A DNA stretch of 17,881 nucleotides from an uncultured Oscillospiraceae bacterium (GCA_934572355.1 CAKTKV010000011.1:1-17881), one strand, 5' to 3'; shown: positions 5,945-14,975, numbered from the stretch's first letter. Numbers and translations are program-made. The notes: generated by a model not told the origin, from the letters alone.

Positions 5945-7126
5945 ATGAGCCATTACTTTTTCACATCCGAATCCGTGACCGAGGGGCATCCCGATAAGAT
6001 CTGCGACCAGATATCCGACGCTGTGCTCGACGCCATCCTTGAGAAGGACCCGCAGGGGCGCGTCGCCTGCGAGACCACCGTCTCCACCGGCCTTGTCCAT
6101 ATCATGGGCGAGATAAGCACCGAGTGCTATGTCGACATTCCCCGCATCGCGCGCGAGGTCATCCGCGATATCGGCTATGACCGCGCAAAATACGGCTTTG
6201 ACTGCGACACCTGCGGCATCATCACGAACATCGACGAGCAGTCCGGCGACATCGCAATGGGCGTTGACAAGTCCCTTGAGAACAAAAACGGCGAATATGA
6301 CGAGCTCCAAAACGGCGCCGGCGACCAGGGCATGATGTTCGGCTACGCCTGCGACGAGACCCCGGAGCTTATGCCGATGGCCATCTCCCTGTCCCATAAG
6401 CTCGCAAAGAAGCTCACCGCCGTCAGGAAATCCGGCGAACTCACCTATCTCAGACCCGACGGCAAGACCCAGGTCACCGTTGAGTACGACGAGCAGCGCC
6501 ATCCCGTCAGGGTCGACACCGTCGTTATCTCCACGCAGCACTCCCCCGACGTCTCACTTGAGCAGATCAGAGCCGACATGATCGAGAAGGTCATCAAGAC
6601 CACTGTTCCCGCGGGGCTGCTGGATGAGAACACCAAGTACCTCGTCAACCCCACCGGCCGCTTTGTCATCGGCGGGCCGCAGGGCGACTCCGGCCTCACC
6701 GGGCGCAAGATCATCGTCGACACCTACGGCGGCAGCGCTCCCCACGGCGGCGGCGCTTTCTCCGGCAAGGACCCGACAAAGGTCGACCGCAGCGCAGCCT
6801 ACGCCGCGCGCTACGCGGCAAAGAACGTCGTCGCGGCTGGCCTTGCGAAGCGCTGCCAGATAGAGCTTGCCTACGCGATAGGCATGGCGGCTCCCGTGTC
6901 CGTCCTCGTTGAGACCTTCGGCACCGGCACGGTCTCCGATGCCGTCCTGTCCGAAGCGGTGCAGAAGGTGTTCGACCTGCGCCCGAGCGCCATCATCCGT
7001 GACCTCGACCTGCGCCGTCCTATCTACCGCAAGCTCGCCGCCTACGGCCATATGGGGCGCGAAGACCTCGGCGTGAGCTGGGAAAAGACCGACCGCGTTC
7101 AGGCTCTGCTCGATGCGGTAAAGTGA
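5945..7126 (+). CDS. metK: S-adenosylmethionine synthetase
   Basis: MetK makes S-adenosylmethionine from methionine and ATP in the cytoplasm and supplies methyl groups for the cell. The 393-aa length is standard. Hallmarks are the N-terminal [35 protein letters not shown] near residue 120, [13 protein letters not shown] near 240, and [19 protein letters not shown] near 265. The last contains the P-loop-like GGGAFSGKD that binds the phosphates. AAAGGAGG precedes ATG 5945. It is controlled by the SAM-I riboswitch immediately upstream and appears monocistronic, ending before the hairpin at 7176-7210. Confidence 0.98.
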   Translation: MSHYFFTSESVTEGHPDKICDQISDAVLDAILEKDPQGRVACETTVSTGLVHIMGEISTECYVDIPRIAREVIRDIGYDRAKYGFDCDTCGIITNIDEQSGDIAMGVDKSLENKNGEYDELQNGAGDQGMMFGYACDETPELMPMAISLSHKLAKKLTAVRKSGELTYLRPDGKTQVTVEYDEQRHPVRVDTVVISTQHSPDVSLEQIRADMIEKVIKTTVPAGLLDENTKYLVNPTGRFVIGGPQGDSGLTGRKIIVDTYGGSAPHGGGAFSGKDPTKVDRSAAYAARYAAKNVVAAGLAKRCQIELAYAIGMAAPVSVLVETFGTGTVSDAVLSEAVQKVFDLRPSAIIRDLDLRRPIYRKLAAYGHMGREDLGVSWEKTDRVQALLDAVK

Positions 7127-7175
7127 CAGCGCAATGAAATAAATAACAACGCATAAAATTCTAATCGTCATACTC

Positions 7176-7210
7176 TCCCCCGGTGCGGCTCATTTATCCG
7201 TGCCGGGGGA
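7176..7210 (+). terminator. Hairpin after metK
   Basis: TCCCCCGGTGCGG (7176-7188) pairs with CCGTGCCGGGGGA (7198-7210) as a 13-bp stem with two wobbles and a 9-nt loop. It is followed by CTTCTAT, not a clean U-tract, so it may be a weak terminator or an RNA-stabilising 3' end. Confidence 0.6.
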
Positions 7211-7263
7211 CTTCTATACGCATTTGCAGATTACACATAAGTTTCAGCCGTCTTTAACGGAAA

Positions 7264-7281
7264 TTTGGCGCGAGCGCCAAA
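7264..7281. other. Short palindrome upstream of the hydrolase promoter
   Basis: TTTGGCG (7264-7270) and CGCCAAA (7275-7281) are inverted around CGAG. The element lies 36 nt upstream of the -35 box at 7317. It could be an operator for a dimeric regulator or a small hairpin. No regulator gene is nearby and its role is unknown. Confidence 0.35.
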
Positions 7282-7316
7282 ATGAATAAATATTCGTGTT
7301 TTTCGGAATATATGTG

Positions 7317-7345
7317 TTGACTTTTCCTCGCCGCGGCCTTATGAT
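7317..7345 (+). promoter_or_regulatory. Promoter of the MBL-fold hydrolase gene
   Basis: TTGACT (7317-7322) and TATGAT (7340-7345) are spaced by 17 nt. They lie about 37 nt upstream of the start codon, leaving room for a short leader with the AAGGAGGG ribosome-binding site. Confidence 0.75.
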
Positions 7346-7381
7346 TACGCCATTCAAGTATTCTTTTAAGGAGGGTTCGGT

Positions 7382-8209
7382 ATGGCACATGCAGCAGATT
7401 TTTCCGCATTCCCGGTCATCGGCGCGGAAAGCCGCTGGTTCACCGTGTGGCAGATCGCGCCCAATGTAAAGGCTATATTTGAGCCGCATCATTTTCAGGA
7501 AGTGATAAGCTACCTGATTGAGGGCGAGACCGGCGCAGTGCTTTTCGATTCCGGTATGGGCATCGGGAACATGAGGGCGCTGGTGGAGTCGCTCACGGAT
7601 AAGCCCATAACGCTTGTCTGCTCGCACGGTCACTTCGATCATGTCGGCGGGGCATGGCAGTTCGACGGGGCGCATAAGCTCTGCACTCCTGATTCCGTCG
7701 CTGAAGCGGCTGAGGGCTTTTCACTCCCGGAGGACGATGAGAACCGTTCCCTCGCGGCCTTCTCCATTGTCGGTACGCTGTGGTTCGACCCTAAGACCTT
7801 CCGCGTGAAGCCCTATAAGGTGATCCCCGCGGAGGAGGGCGAGGTCTTTGACCTCGGCGGCAGACGGCTGCGCGTTGTCGCCGCGCCGGGGCACTCTGAC
7901 GACGGCATGATGCTTGCCGACGATGAGAACCGTCTGCTCTTCACCGGCGACACGGTGTACCCCGGTCCGCTTTATGCGCACCTTTCCGGGGAGCACGGCG
8001 CGGAGGTCTACCGCAGGACGCTCGAAAAGCTCGCGCCGGAGTTCGGCAGCTACACTCTCCTGTGCTCGCACAACTCCCCCGTGATGGAGGGCGCGGCGCT
8101 CGCGGAGATGGCCGAAGCATTCAGCGCGGTCGAGCGCGGGGACGTGTCCGGATATGAATATATGCGGCACCGACGATATGATTTTGACGGATTTTCTATT
8201 GTAATGTAA
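7382..8209 (+). CDS. Metallo-beta-lactamase-fold hydrolase
   Basis: A 275-aa protein of the MBL superfamily with the metal-binding signature HGHFDH (about residues 80-85), an upstream ...AVLFDSGMG strand, a second metal-ligand His in APGHSDDGMM (about 171), and the Asp of LLFTGDTVYPGP (about 191). A late His in CSHNSPV completes the usual ligand set. Such proteins hydrolyse thioesters, lactones or other esters with two bound zinc or iron ions; the substrate cannot be told. No signal peptide is seen, so it should be cytoplasmic. AAGGAGGG precedes ATG 7382. It has its own promoter and stops 53 nt before the ABC lipoprotein gene without an obvious terminator, so some read-through is possible. 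Confidence 0.9.
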   Translation: MAHAADFSAFPVIGAESRWFTVWQIAPNVKAIFEPHHFQEVISYLIEGETGAVLFDSGMGIGNMRALVESLTDKPITLVCSHGHFDHVGGAWQFDGAHKLCTPDSVAEAAEGFSLPEDDENRSLAAFSIVGTLWFDPKTFRVKPYKVIPAEEGEVFDLGGRRLRVVAAPGHSDDGMMLADDENRLLFTGDTVYPGPLYAHLSGEHGAEVYRRTLEKLAPEFGSYTLLCSHNSPVMEGAALAEMAEAFSAVERGDVSGYEYMRHRRYDFDGFSIVM

Positions 8210-8262
8210 GTTTATACTGTGCTCTAATGCACACTGTCCAAAAATTAAAACGGAGGAAAAAT

Positions 8263-9036
8263 GTGAAGAAATTTGTTGCTTTTATACTTGCGCTCGTTAT
8301 GATGCTTTCTCTCGCCGCCTGCGGTTCGAGCCAGAGCGCCGAAAAGACCTGGGAAGATGAACTCGGCACTGCAGGTCTCCTGCGTGTCGGCATCGCTACC
8401 GACTATCCCCCCTACGAGAGCTACGACGCTGACGGCAACGTCGTCGGCCTTGACGCCGATATCGCCCAGCTCATCGCCGACAAGCTCGGCGTAAAGCTCG
8501 AGCTCGTCCCCATGTCCTTTGACACCATCGTCTCCGCCGTCGCCGCCGGCACGGTCGACATGGGCATCTCCTGCTTCTCCTACAACGAGGAGCGCGCAAA
8601 GAGCGTCCTCTTCTCCAATACCTACATGACCTCCGCACAGGCCTGCTTCACCTCCACCAAGTACGGCGTTGACACCATGGAAGACCTCAAGGACGGCGTC
8701 GTCTGCGCGGGCAACGGCACGACCGGTATGGACGTTGCGGAATCCCTCAAGGATCAGTACGGCTTCACCACTCAGGCCGGTGAGATCGCCATCATCACCG
8801 AGGCTATCCGCTCCGGCGCTGTGAAGGGCTGCATCACCGAGCTGTGCGTTGCGCAGAGCGTGAGCGACAATAACCCCGGCGAGTTCCAGATCATTGCCGA
8901 TAACCTCTCCGAGGAGCAGATCAAGGCCGTCGCGAACCTCAACAGCACCAAGCTCATTGAGGAAGTCAACAAGATCATCGACGAGTTCACCGCGAGCGAC
9001 GATTACAGCGCCCTCGTCGTGAAATGGTTCGGCTGA
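8263..9036 (+). CDS. Polar amino-acid-type ABC transporter substrate-binding lipoprotein
   Basis: This is the extracellular solute receptor of the importer encoded by the next two genes. GTG 8263 is chosen: GGAGG at 8252-8256 is 6 nt upstream, and the product then starts with a standard lipoprotein signal MKKFVAFILALVMM and lipobox LAAC with Cys20. The mature part has the SBP_bac_3 pattern: LLRVGIATDYPPYESYD, then GLDADIAQLIADKLG and VDMGISCFSYNEERAKSVLFS. At 257 aa it is the usual length. An ATG at 8227 is in frame but lies before the ribosome-binding site. A TATACT at 8213-8218 may be its -10 box, without a good -35. The bound solute could be an amino acid or a related polar compound; the operon partners make an unusual ligand possible. 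Confidence 0.92.
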   Translation: MKKFVAFILALVMMLSLAACGSSQSAEKTWEDELGTAGLLRVGIATDYPPYESYDADGNVVGLDADIAQLIADKLGVKLELVPMSFDTIVSAVAAGTVDMGISCFSYNEERAKSVLFSNTYMTSAQACFTSTKYGVDTMEDLKDGVVCAGNGTTGMDVAESLKDQYGFTTQAGEIAIITEAIRSGAVKGCITELCVAQSVSDNNPGEFQIIADNLSEEQIKAVANLNSTKLIEEVNKIIDEFTASDDYSALVVKWFG

Positions 9037-9068
9037 TCCTGCTAAGCAGATAATCTAAGAAAATACGC

Positions 9069-9093
9069 AAAGGGGGCCTCCGCCCCCTTTTGC
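9069..9093 (+). terminator. Intra-operon terminator after the lipoprotein gene
   Basis: AAAGGGGGC (9069-9077) and GCCCCCTTT (9082-9090) form a perfect 9-bp stem with a CTCC loop, followed by one more T and GC. It lies 32 nt after the lipoprotein stop and 26 nt before the permease start. Partial termination here would give more lipoprotein than membrane subunits, a common arrangement in importer operons. Confidence 0.75.
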
Positions 9094-9116
9094 ACGTTTA
9101 GTTAGGAATAATTACA

Positions 9117-9797
9117 ATGAATGTTTTTCAAAGGATACTCACCGCGGAAAACCTGCTCTTCATGCTCAAGGGCGCGGGCTACTCGCTGCTGGTCGCCATC
9201 GCGGCGCTGGCCGGCGGCTCGATCCTCGCGCTGCTTGCCGCTATGGCAAAGATGAGCAAGAGCAAGATCCTGCGCGTTATCGCAAACGTCTATGTTGAAG
9301 TCATCCGCGGCACGCCGATGATGCTTCAGATACTCATACTCTATCTCTGCGGCCCTGTCATCACAAGGACGCTGTTCCACTATGTCTTCACGCCGAATCC
9401 GCTCGTCGTCGGCACGATCGCCATCGGCATAAACTCCGGCGCGTATACCTCGGAGCTGTTCCGCTCGGCTATCCAGTCCATCGACAAGGGGCAGTGGGAG
9501 GCCGCCAAGACCATCGGCCTCAACTACTGGCAGACGATGAAGGAGATCATTCTCCCGCAGGCCTTCAAGCGCGTGCTTCCGCCGTACATAAATGAGTTCA
9601 TCGTGCTTATAAAGGACTCATCCCTGCTCGCGTCGATCGGCGCGGTGGAGCTGCTGCACGGCGCGCAGGTGCTCGGCGCGAACTACTATAACTACATGAT
9701 CCCGCTGCTGTGCGCGACGGTCATGTACCTTGTCATGACGATGACCATTTCGCACTTTGCGCGGAAACTGGAGAGGAGGCTGGCTCAGAGTGATTAA
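9117..9797 (+). CDS. Polar amino-acid-type ABC transporter permease
   Basis: This is the membrane subunit of the importer, 226 aa, HisM/GlnP family. Hydrophobic spans are visible near residues 15-40, 65-80, 95-110 and 180-215. The EAA loop that docks on the ATPase is at about 123-145: [20 protein letters not shown]. The early [12 protein letters not shown] segment is typical of the family. ATG 9117 has a weak AGGAAT upstream, so translation may be modest. The end overlaps the ATPase start by 8 nt. It probably works as a homodimer, since only one permease gene is present. Confidence 0.93.
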   Translation: MNVFQRILTAENLLFMLKGAGYSLLVAIAALAGGSILALLAAMAKMSKSKILRVIANVYVEVIRGTPMMLQILILYLCGPVITRTLFHYVFTPNPLVVGTIAIGINSGAYTSELFRSAIQSIDKGQWEAAKTIGLNYWQTMKEIILPQAFKRVLPPYINEFIVLIKDSSLLASIGAVELLHGAQVLGANYYNYMIPLLCATVMYLVMTMTISHFARKLERRLAQSD

Positions 9798-10515
9798 CGC
9801 GGTGCATCTTAAAAAGTCCTTCGGCAGCGTCAAGGCCGTGGACGATGTGTCCTTGCACATTGAAAAGGGCGAGGTGATCTGCATCATCGGACCGTCCGGT
9901 TCCGGCAAGAGCACCCTCATCCGCTGCCTGCACGGGCTGGAAACGCCCGACAGCGGCGAGCTCTATATAGACGGGCAGAAAATAGATTTCACCAAAAACA
10001 ACAGCAAGGCCTTCTCCCGCGTGGGCTTTGTGTTCCAGCTGTTCAATCTCTTCCCGCACAAGACCGTGCTCGAAAACCTCACGCTCGGCCCGGTAAAGGC
10101 TTTCAACGTTCCGAAGGCTGAGGCCGAGGAGAAAGCGCACAAGCTGCTTGCCCGCGTTGGGCTCGACGACAAGGCCGACGCCTACCCCAACCAGCTCTCA
10201 GGCGGCCAGAAGCAGCGTGTGGCTATCGCCCGTGCGCTGTGCCAGAACCCGGAGGTCATCCTCTTTGACGAGCCCACCTCCGCGCTCGACCCCGAAATGA
10301 TCGGCGAGGTGCTCAACGTCATGAAGGAGCTTGCGGACGAGGGCATGACGCTTGCCGTCGTGACGCATGAGATGGGCTTTGCCCGCAAGGTCGCGACGCG
10401 CGTGATCTTCTTCGACGGCGGGCGCATCGTTGAGGAGGGCACACCTGACGAGATATTCGACCATCCGAAAAGCGACCGCCTCAAGCTGTTCCTTTCGCAG
10501 GTCATACACATGTGA
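9790..10515 (+). CDS. Polar amino-acid-type ABC transporter ATP-binding protein
   Basis: This is the cytoplasmic motor of the importer. GTG 9790 gives 241 aa, the normal size for the GlnQ/HisP family, with AGGAGG at 9774-9779; an in-frame ATG at 9757 would add 11 residues inside the permease gene. Walker A is GPSGSGKST (about 36-44), the Q-loop lies in [10 protein letters not shown], the signature is [15 protein letters not shown], Walker B is [12 protein letters not shown], and the switch His is in VTHEM. All motifs are intact. The 8-nt overlap with the permease and 4-nt overlap with the next gene indicate one translationally coupled operon. Confidence 0.95.
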   Translation: MINAVHLKKSFGSVKAVDDVSLHIEKGEVICIIGPSGSGKSTLIRCLHGLETPDSGELYIDGQKIDFTKNNSKAFSRVGFVFQLFNLFPHKTVLENLTLGPVKAFNVPKAEAEEKAHKLLARVGLDDKADAYPNQLSGGQKQRVAIARALCQNPEVILFDEPTSALDPEMIGEVLNVMKELADEGMTLAVVTHEMGFARKVATRVIFFDGGRIVEEGTPDEIFDHPKSDRLKLFLSQVIHM

Positions 10516-11462
10516 GCGCTATGGAATACATTGTAGCCGGTTACAACATGCTGACGGATATCACCTATTCTGACGGCAGCACCATAGAAAACACCCCCGG
10601 CGGCTCGTTCTATTCCGCCTCCGGGGTCAAGTTCTGGCGCGACAGCGTCGCCTACGTCGGCACTGCCGGGCCGGATTTTGAGCGCTGGTACGGGAAATGG
10701 TTCAGTGACAATGCCATCGACTGCCGCGTGAAGCCCTGTCTGCCGAAAACGCTCAGGTACACTCTCTCCTACGCCGCAAACGGTATATGGTCGGAGGAGT
10801 GCAGCTACGGCGAGGAATACGAGGCCATGGCAAAGGACGTCGGGCGCATTACCCCGGAAATGCTCGGCGAGTGCGTGGACGACAGCACTCGCGGCATCTA
10901 CCTTGAGGCGAGCCTTTCGGCAAAGATCGCCGACCATTTTGCCGAGGTCAAATCACTTATCCCGAACGGCGTTTTCCTCTGGGAAATCAACGGCGACGAC
11001 CTGCGCGATCCCGCAAAGCGGGACGCCATCGAGGAGCGCATCGCCATTGCCGACGCATTCTCACTTAACCTTGACGAAGCTCAGGGCTTCTTCGGCACGG
11101 ATGACGGGGACGTCATCCTGCAAAGTCTCTCAGCCTACGGCAAGCCCTGCTTCTTCCGTCTCGGGGAGAAGGGCTCTGGCATCGTGCGCCCCGAGGGCGC
11201 GGTGTTCGGCCGCTCCGTCGGGACAGAGAAGAGCGTCGACCCCACGGGCTGCGGCAACTGCTCTACCGCCGCGGCGATGATCGGCCTTGCCGAAGCGCTG
11301 CCGGATGAAATGACCGTCGCCATGGCAAATATCGCGGCGGGACACTGCGCGGCGCAGTTCGGCCCCTGGCCGTGCGTGACGCGGGAGAGCCGCGCCGAGG
11401 CGTATGCGGAGCTTGACAGCTATCTTGCCGCCGCGCCTTTTGTTTACGGGAGGCTTTTATGA
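10512..11462 (+). CDS. PfkB-fold carbohydrate kinase-like protein, atypical catalytic motif
   Basis: A 316-aa ribokinase/PfkB-fold protein. Family marks are the N-terminal [11 protein letters not shown] glycine motif (28-38), [12 protein letters not shown] (184-195), [10 protein letters not shown] (216-225) and the ATP-site motif DPTGCGN (243-249). In most PfkB kinases the last motif reads DTTGAGD, whose final Asp is the catalytic base; here it is N249. The protein may therefore be a subfamily with altered chemistry, or a sugar/nucleoside-binding pseudokinase. GTG 10512 overlaps the ATPase stop by 4 nt (GTGA); ATG 10521 is an alternative. Its place between an importer and a BtpA-like enzyme suggests that it acts on the imported compound. 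The substrate is unknown. Confidence 0.85.
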   Translation: MSAMEYIVAGYNMLTDITYSDGSTIENTPGGSFYSASGVKFWRDSVAYVGTAGPDFERWYGKWFSDNAIDCRVKPCLPKTLRYTLSYAANGIWSEECSYGEEYEAMAKDVGRITPEMLGECVDDSTRGIYLEASLSAKIADHFAEVKSLIPNGVFLWEINGDDLRDPAKRDAIEERIAIADAFSLNLDEAQGFFGTDDGDVILQSLSAYGKPCFFRLGEKGSGIVRPEGAVFGRSVGTEKSVDPTGCGNCSTAAAMIGLAEALPDEMTVAMANIAAGHCAAQFGPWPCVTRESRAEAYAELDSYLAAAPFVYGRLL

Positions 11463-12196
11463 AAGCATTCAGCAAAGTATTCAAAGAAACCAAACCCGTC
11501 ATCGGCGTCATCCACCTCAAGGGGACGGACGAGGCTGACATCCGCGAGCGCGCCAAAAGGGAGATCGAGCTCTACCTCAACGGCGGGCTCGACGGCATTA
11601 TAGTTGAGGATTATTTCGGAACGTACCCGAACCTTGTCTGGGCGCTCGGTTATCTGCAGGAGCAGAAGCTCGGTATCCCCTACGGCGTCAACTGCCTGAA
11701 CTTCGATTCGCTCTGCTTCAAGCTCGCGCGGGATTTCTCCTGCGATTTTCTCCAGCTCGATTCCGTCGTCGGACATGTGAAGCCGCGCGACGAAGCGACG
11801 CTCAACGCTTTCTTCGCCCTTGAGCGCCCCATCTGCGATGCTCTCGTCCTCGGCGGAGTGCGCTTCAAGTACCAGCCGGTGCTCTCGGAGCACACTGTGG
11901 AGGAGGACATCGAGACGGCGAAGGGTCGCTGCGACGCGATATGCGTGACCGGCGACGGCACCGGCATGGAAGCGCCCATCGATAAGATCCGCCGCTTCAA
12001 GCTCGCCTGCGGGGACACGCCGCTTGTTATATGCTCGGGCGTGAACGTGGATAACTGCGCAGAGCAGCTCGCCGTCGCGGACGGCGCGGTGGTCGGCAGC
12101 TTCTTCAAGGACACCGGTAAAGACACCGGCGACGTCTCCGCAGAAAAGATCGAGCTTCTCATGCAGCAGGTGCGCGCGCTGCGCGGAAAGCTATGA
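11459..12196 (+). CDS. BtpA/SgcQ-family TIM-barrel protein
   Basis: A 245-aa protein with the BtpA pattern: KPVIGVIHLKGTDE at the first strand, GGLDGIIVEDYFGTYP (about 42-57), PYGVNCLNFDS (about 74-84), and the C-terminal phosphate-site-like GVNVDNCAEQLAVADGAVVGS. The family was named after a cyanobacterial photosystem I biogenesis factor, but in Firmicutes its members occur in sugar and nucleoside operons and look like (beta/alpha)8 enzymes for phosphorylated sugars. ATG 11459 overlaps the kinase-like gene stop (ATGA), so the two are translationally coupled. It is a candidate to act on the product of the preceding protein. The reaction is unknown. Confidence 0.85.
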   Translation: MKAFSKVFKETKPVIGVIHLKGTDEADIRERAKREIELYLNGGLDGIIVEDYFGTYPNLVWALGYLQEQKLGIPYGVNCLNFDSLCFKLARDFSCDFLQLDSVVGHVKPRDEATLNAFFALERPICDALVLGGVRFKYQPVLSEHTVEEDIETAKGRCDAICVTGDGTGMEAPIDKIRRFKLACGDTPLVICSGVNVDNCAEQLAVADGAVVGSFFKDTGKDTGDVSAEKIELLMQQVRALRGKL

Positions 12197-13560
12197 GCGC
12201 CGTGGAGGATATCAAAGCCGCCTCCTCGGAGCTGCTCACGGCTCCCCCGGCAAAGGCGCTGCTGCGCTTTGCCCTGCCGCTTATGGCGGGCGGCGCGTGC
12301 CAGCAGATATACGCGCTGACCGACGCCACGGTCGTCGGGCGTGTGCTCGGCGTGAACGCGCTTTCGGCGCTCGGCGCATGCGACCTGCTCGTCTGGCTTG
12401 TCGGCGCGTCCCTCGGCGCTTTCACTCAGGGCTTTTCGATCCGTCTCTCCACCGCCTTCGGCGCGGGAGACAGGGAGCTTTTCTGCCGCACCGCTGCGAC
12501 CTCGCTGCTGCTCGCGCTCGTCTCGGGGCTTATCCTCTGCATCGCGACGGAGCTTTGCGCGCCGCTTATTCTCCACGCCATGCAGGTGCAGCCGGAGATA
12601 TGGGACTATGCCCTCATATACCTGCGCACGATCTACGCGGGGATACCGCTTCTGATGCTATACCATTTCTTCTCAGGCGTGCTGCGCTCCGTGGGCGACA
12701 GCCGCGCGCCGCTGCGCGCGATGCTCATATCCTCGGTGCTGAACATCGTCCTTGATATAGTGCTGGTCGCGTTTCTGCACCGCGGCATATTCGGCGCTGC
12801 CGCCGCGACGGTCTTTTCGCAGGGCGTCTCGGCGCTCTACGCTGGGCTTTGCATGCGTAAGCTCATCGCCCCGGCAGACAAAGCCGCGCTGCGCTATGAC
12901 GGTGCTCTGACCGCGCCGATGCTGCGCTTCTCCGCGCTCATGACGGGGCAGGTCGCGGTGAGCGCGGTCGGCGGGCTCGTGACCCAAGCCGTGGTGAACA
13001 CCTACCCTATCCCGTACATCGCGGGCTACACCGCAATGAACAAGCTATACGGCCTGCTCGAATTCGCCGCGCTCTCCTACGGCTACGCGATCACGACCTA
13101 CACCGGGCAGAACTACGGCGCGGGGAATATCCACCGCGTCCGCCGCGGGCTCATCGTCGGCGAGGGGCTTGCCCTCGCGACCTCCGCGCTCTTCTCGCTG
13201 CTGATCTTCACGGCGGGGCGGGCGCTGGTCATGGTCTTTCTTTCCGGTGACGCTGCGGATGTCGCCGCGGCCTGCGCGGTCGGGCTGAAGTTCCTGCGCA
13301 TCATGGGCGTCGGAATGTCGATGCTGTACACGGTGCACTTTATGCGCTCTTTCGTGCAGGGGCTCGGCCACGCCGGGCTTGCCACGGCAGCCAGCGTATG
13401 CGAGCTGGCCGCGCGCCTTGCTTCGGTCTTCCTCCTCGGCGCGGTGCTCGGCACGGACTGTGTGCTCTATGCCGAGACGCTTGCATGGATCGCCGGGGCT
13501 GTCATCACGACGATCGGCGCGGTATACTACGCCCGGCGCTTGAAAGCAGACGCAGAATAA
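12193..13560 (+). CDS. MATE-family multidrug/metabolite exporter
   Basis: A 455-aa integral membrane protein, the usual MATE length, with about 12 hydrophobic spans in two related halves. The N-terminal half shows LLRFALPLMAGGACQQIYALTDATVVGRVLG, written here only to mark the typical MatE opening. The second half begins near residue 235 with MLRFSALMTGQVAVSAVGG. MATE proteins export cationic drugs or metabolites in exchange for Na+ or H+. ATG 12193 overlaps the BtpA-like gene stop (ATGA). Coupling to an importer operon suggests export of a related product or protection from a toxic analogue, but this is inference. Confidence 0.93.
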   Translation: MSAVEDIKAASSELLTAPPAKALLRFALPLMAGGACQQIYALTDATVVGRVLGVNALSALGACDLLVWLVGASLGAFTQGFSIRLSTAFGAGDRELFCRTAATSLLLALVSGLILCIATELCAPLILHAMQVQPEIWDYALIYLRTIYAGIPLLMLYHFFSGVLRSVGDSRAPLRAMLISSVLNIVLDIVLVAFLHRGIFGAAAATVFSQGVSALYAGLCMRKLIAPADKAALRYDGALTAPMLRFSALMTGQVAVSAVGGLVTQAVVNTYPIPYIAGYTAMNKLYGLLEFAALSYGYAITTYTGQNYGAGNIHRVRRGLIVGEGLALATSALFSLLIFTAGRALVMVFLSGDAADVAAACAVGLKFLRIMGVGMSMLYTVHFMRSFVQGLGHAGLATAASVCELAARLASVFLLGAVLGTDCVLYAETLAWIAGAVITTIGAVYYARRLKADAE

Positions 13561-13566
13561 ACGTTA

Positions 13567-13603
13567 AAGAACGCGGACAGGCTTATGTCCGCGTTCTTGT
13601 TTT
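13567..13603. terminator. Terminator between the MATE gene and the convergent peptidase gene
   Basis: AAGAACGCGGACA (13567-13579) pairs perfectly with TGTCCGCGTTCTT (13586-13598) around GGCTTA, followed by GTTTT. The 13-bp stem ends the six-gene operon. On the minus strand it ends in CTTTAACG, so it is weaker for the peptidase gene, whose stop codon (13602-13604) touches it. Confidence 0.88.
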
Positions 13604-14879
13604 AGGTCACTAGCGCGCCGTAGACGAGGATGCCGAGGCAGCGCTCATAGATATCCGGGAACTGATACGTTGGCAGGGGATTTGTGCCGAGCCCGGCCTC
13701 GATCGTATAGCCGGGGCGGTCAAAGCTCTCGATGAACCAGTCCTTGTACCCGGCAAAGCCGGAGGCGAAGGGCGTCTCCTCAAGCGTATAGCCCGAGGCT
13801 TCGGCGAATATTTCCCCGATATGGCGCGACTGCGGCGGCTCATAGTCGAGGTAGCGCCAGTAGATCACCTCGCCCTGAGTGTGCAGCGCGAGGGTCAGCG
13901 CCGGGGCGAGGGCAAGAGTGTAATCATACATAGCGCGGCTCTCGGGAGACGTGAGCGGCGCGCTGCCGACGAAGTCTGCCGGGGCGGGCGAGCGGATGCC
14001 GAGGGCATACTTATTCTCCCGTGCCTGCTCCCAGCCTGCGGGGTACTGGAGGTTAAGGTCTACCCCGCGGATGTTCGCCTTCCAGCCTGAGGGGAACGGA
14101 AAGCGCGGATAGTCCGCGGCGATGTTCTGCGCCTGACGGTAAAACTCGCCGCTTTGCAGCTCGCCGGTCACAAGATCCATGCCGTCCGGGTTCACAGCGG
14201 GGACAAGGTGGATATCCGCATAAGCGAGGATATCCGCGGCGCTCTGGTCAAACAGCGTCCCGCCGGTGACATAGGCTTCACATAGCTCCTCAGCAAATTT
14301 CATGAGCACCGGGGTACATATCCATTCATTGGCATGGTGCGAGGCGTTATACAGCACGCGGTTCTCCCCCGCACCGAGGCTCAGCCGCCAGAGCGGACGG
14401 CCCATCATGCTCTTGCCGATGTCCCCGGCGGAAATGAACGGATAGCGCGCGGCAAGCCCGCGCACGCAGTAGCCCACGAGCGCCGACGACCAGCTTATAT
14501 CTATCGGTACGACCGGGAACGGCAGCGGCACGGTGACATACTCCCCCACGCTCAGCCGCTCCGGGACTATGCCGGGGTTTGCCGTCTCTATCGCCTCAAC
14601 GCTGCTGTTGTGCATCTGCGCGATGGTCCAGAGCGTGTCGCCAGACTTCACACGGTGCATTATATACCCGGTGTACCACGGCAGCAGCGCCCTGTGCGTG
14701 TCCCGCCCGGCGACGCCGTCGGGCGTCAGGCCGTGCGCAGATTGAAAACGGCGCAGGGCGCTGTCCGTCGCGCTTGAAAATATCCCGTCCTGGCGCAGCT
14801 CCCCGAAGCCCGCTCTATTGAGCGCAAGCTGGAGCAACTCGACCGCGGGGCCGATGCTGCCCATGCGTAAAATTCTCAT
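13602..14879 (-). CDS. Peptidoglycan-binding LysM/M14 zinc carboxypeptidase (endopeptidase I-like)
   Basis: Three domains are visible in 425 aa: a PG_binding_1 domain (about 5-65, ending in the DGVAGRDTHRAL motif), a LysM domain (about 74-117, HRVKSGDTLWTIAQ), and an M14 zinc peptidase (about 125-425). Zinc ligands are H182 and E185 in HHANEW and H333 in ALHTQGE. The catalytic Glu is E394 in YTIEAG. The substrate Arg lies in NIRGVDLN (R271). This matches gamma-D-glutamyl-L-diamino acid endopeptidase I (B. subtilis YqgT-like), which cuts peptidoglycan stem peptides in sporulation or wall recycling. The start at 14879 has AGGTGG 7 nt upstream; a longer frame to 14954 is rejected. No signal peptide is visible. 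It converges on the MATE gene. Confidence 0.9.
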   Translation of the reverse strand: MRILRMGSIGPAVELLQLALNRAGFGELRQDGIFSSATDSALRRFQSAHGLTPDGVAGRDTHRALLPWYTGYIMHRVKSGDTLWTIAQMHNSSVEAIETANPGIVPERLSVGEYVTVPLPFPVVPIDISWSSALVGYCVRGLAARYPFISAGDIGKSMMGRPLWRLSLGAGENRVLYNASHHANEWICTPVLMKFAEELCEAYVTGGTLFDQSAADILAYADIHLVPAVNPDGMDLVTGELQSGEFYRQAQNIAADYPRFPFPSGWKANIRGVDLNLQYPAGWEQARENKYALGIRSPAPADFVGSAPLTSPESRAMYDYTLALAPALTLALHTQGEVIYWRYLDYEPPQSRHIGEIFAEASGYTLEETPFASGFAGYKDWFIESFDRPGYTIEAGLGTNPLPTYQFPDIYERCLGILVYGALVT

Positions 14880-14975
14880 CTCTTCACCACCTGTAGAGTT
14901 TTCCTCCCATGTATATGCGCGCGGCGCGGCGGTATTCCCCGGCAAAGTGCACAATTTTTGACCTCGATTTTTGAG

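Noticed and set aside
5867..6541. Minus-strand frame antisense to the metK 5' part
   Set aside because: It runs through the riboswitch terminator and antisense to conserved MetK motifs; no independent coding support.
10512..11462. Fructosamine-6-kinase (FrlD) identity for the PfkB-like gene
   Set aside because: An importer next to a PfkB gene recalls the fructoselysine operon, but the matching SIS-domain deglycase is absent, and the catalytic motif differs. The name is not justified.
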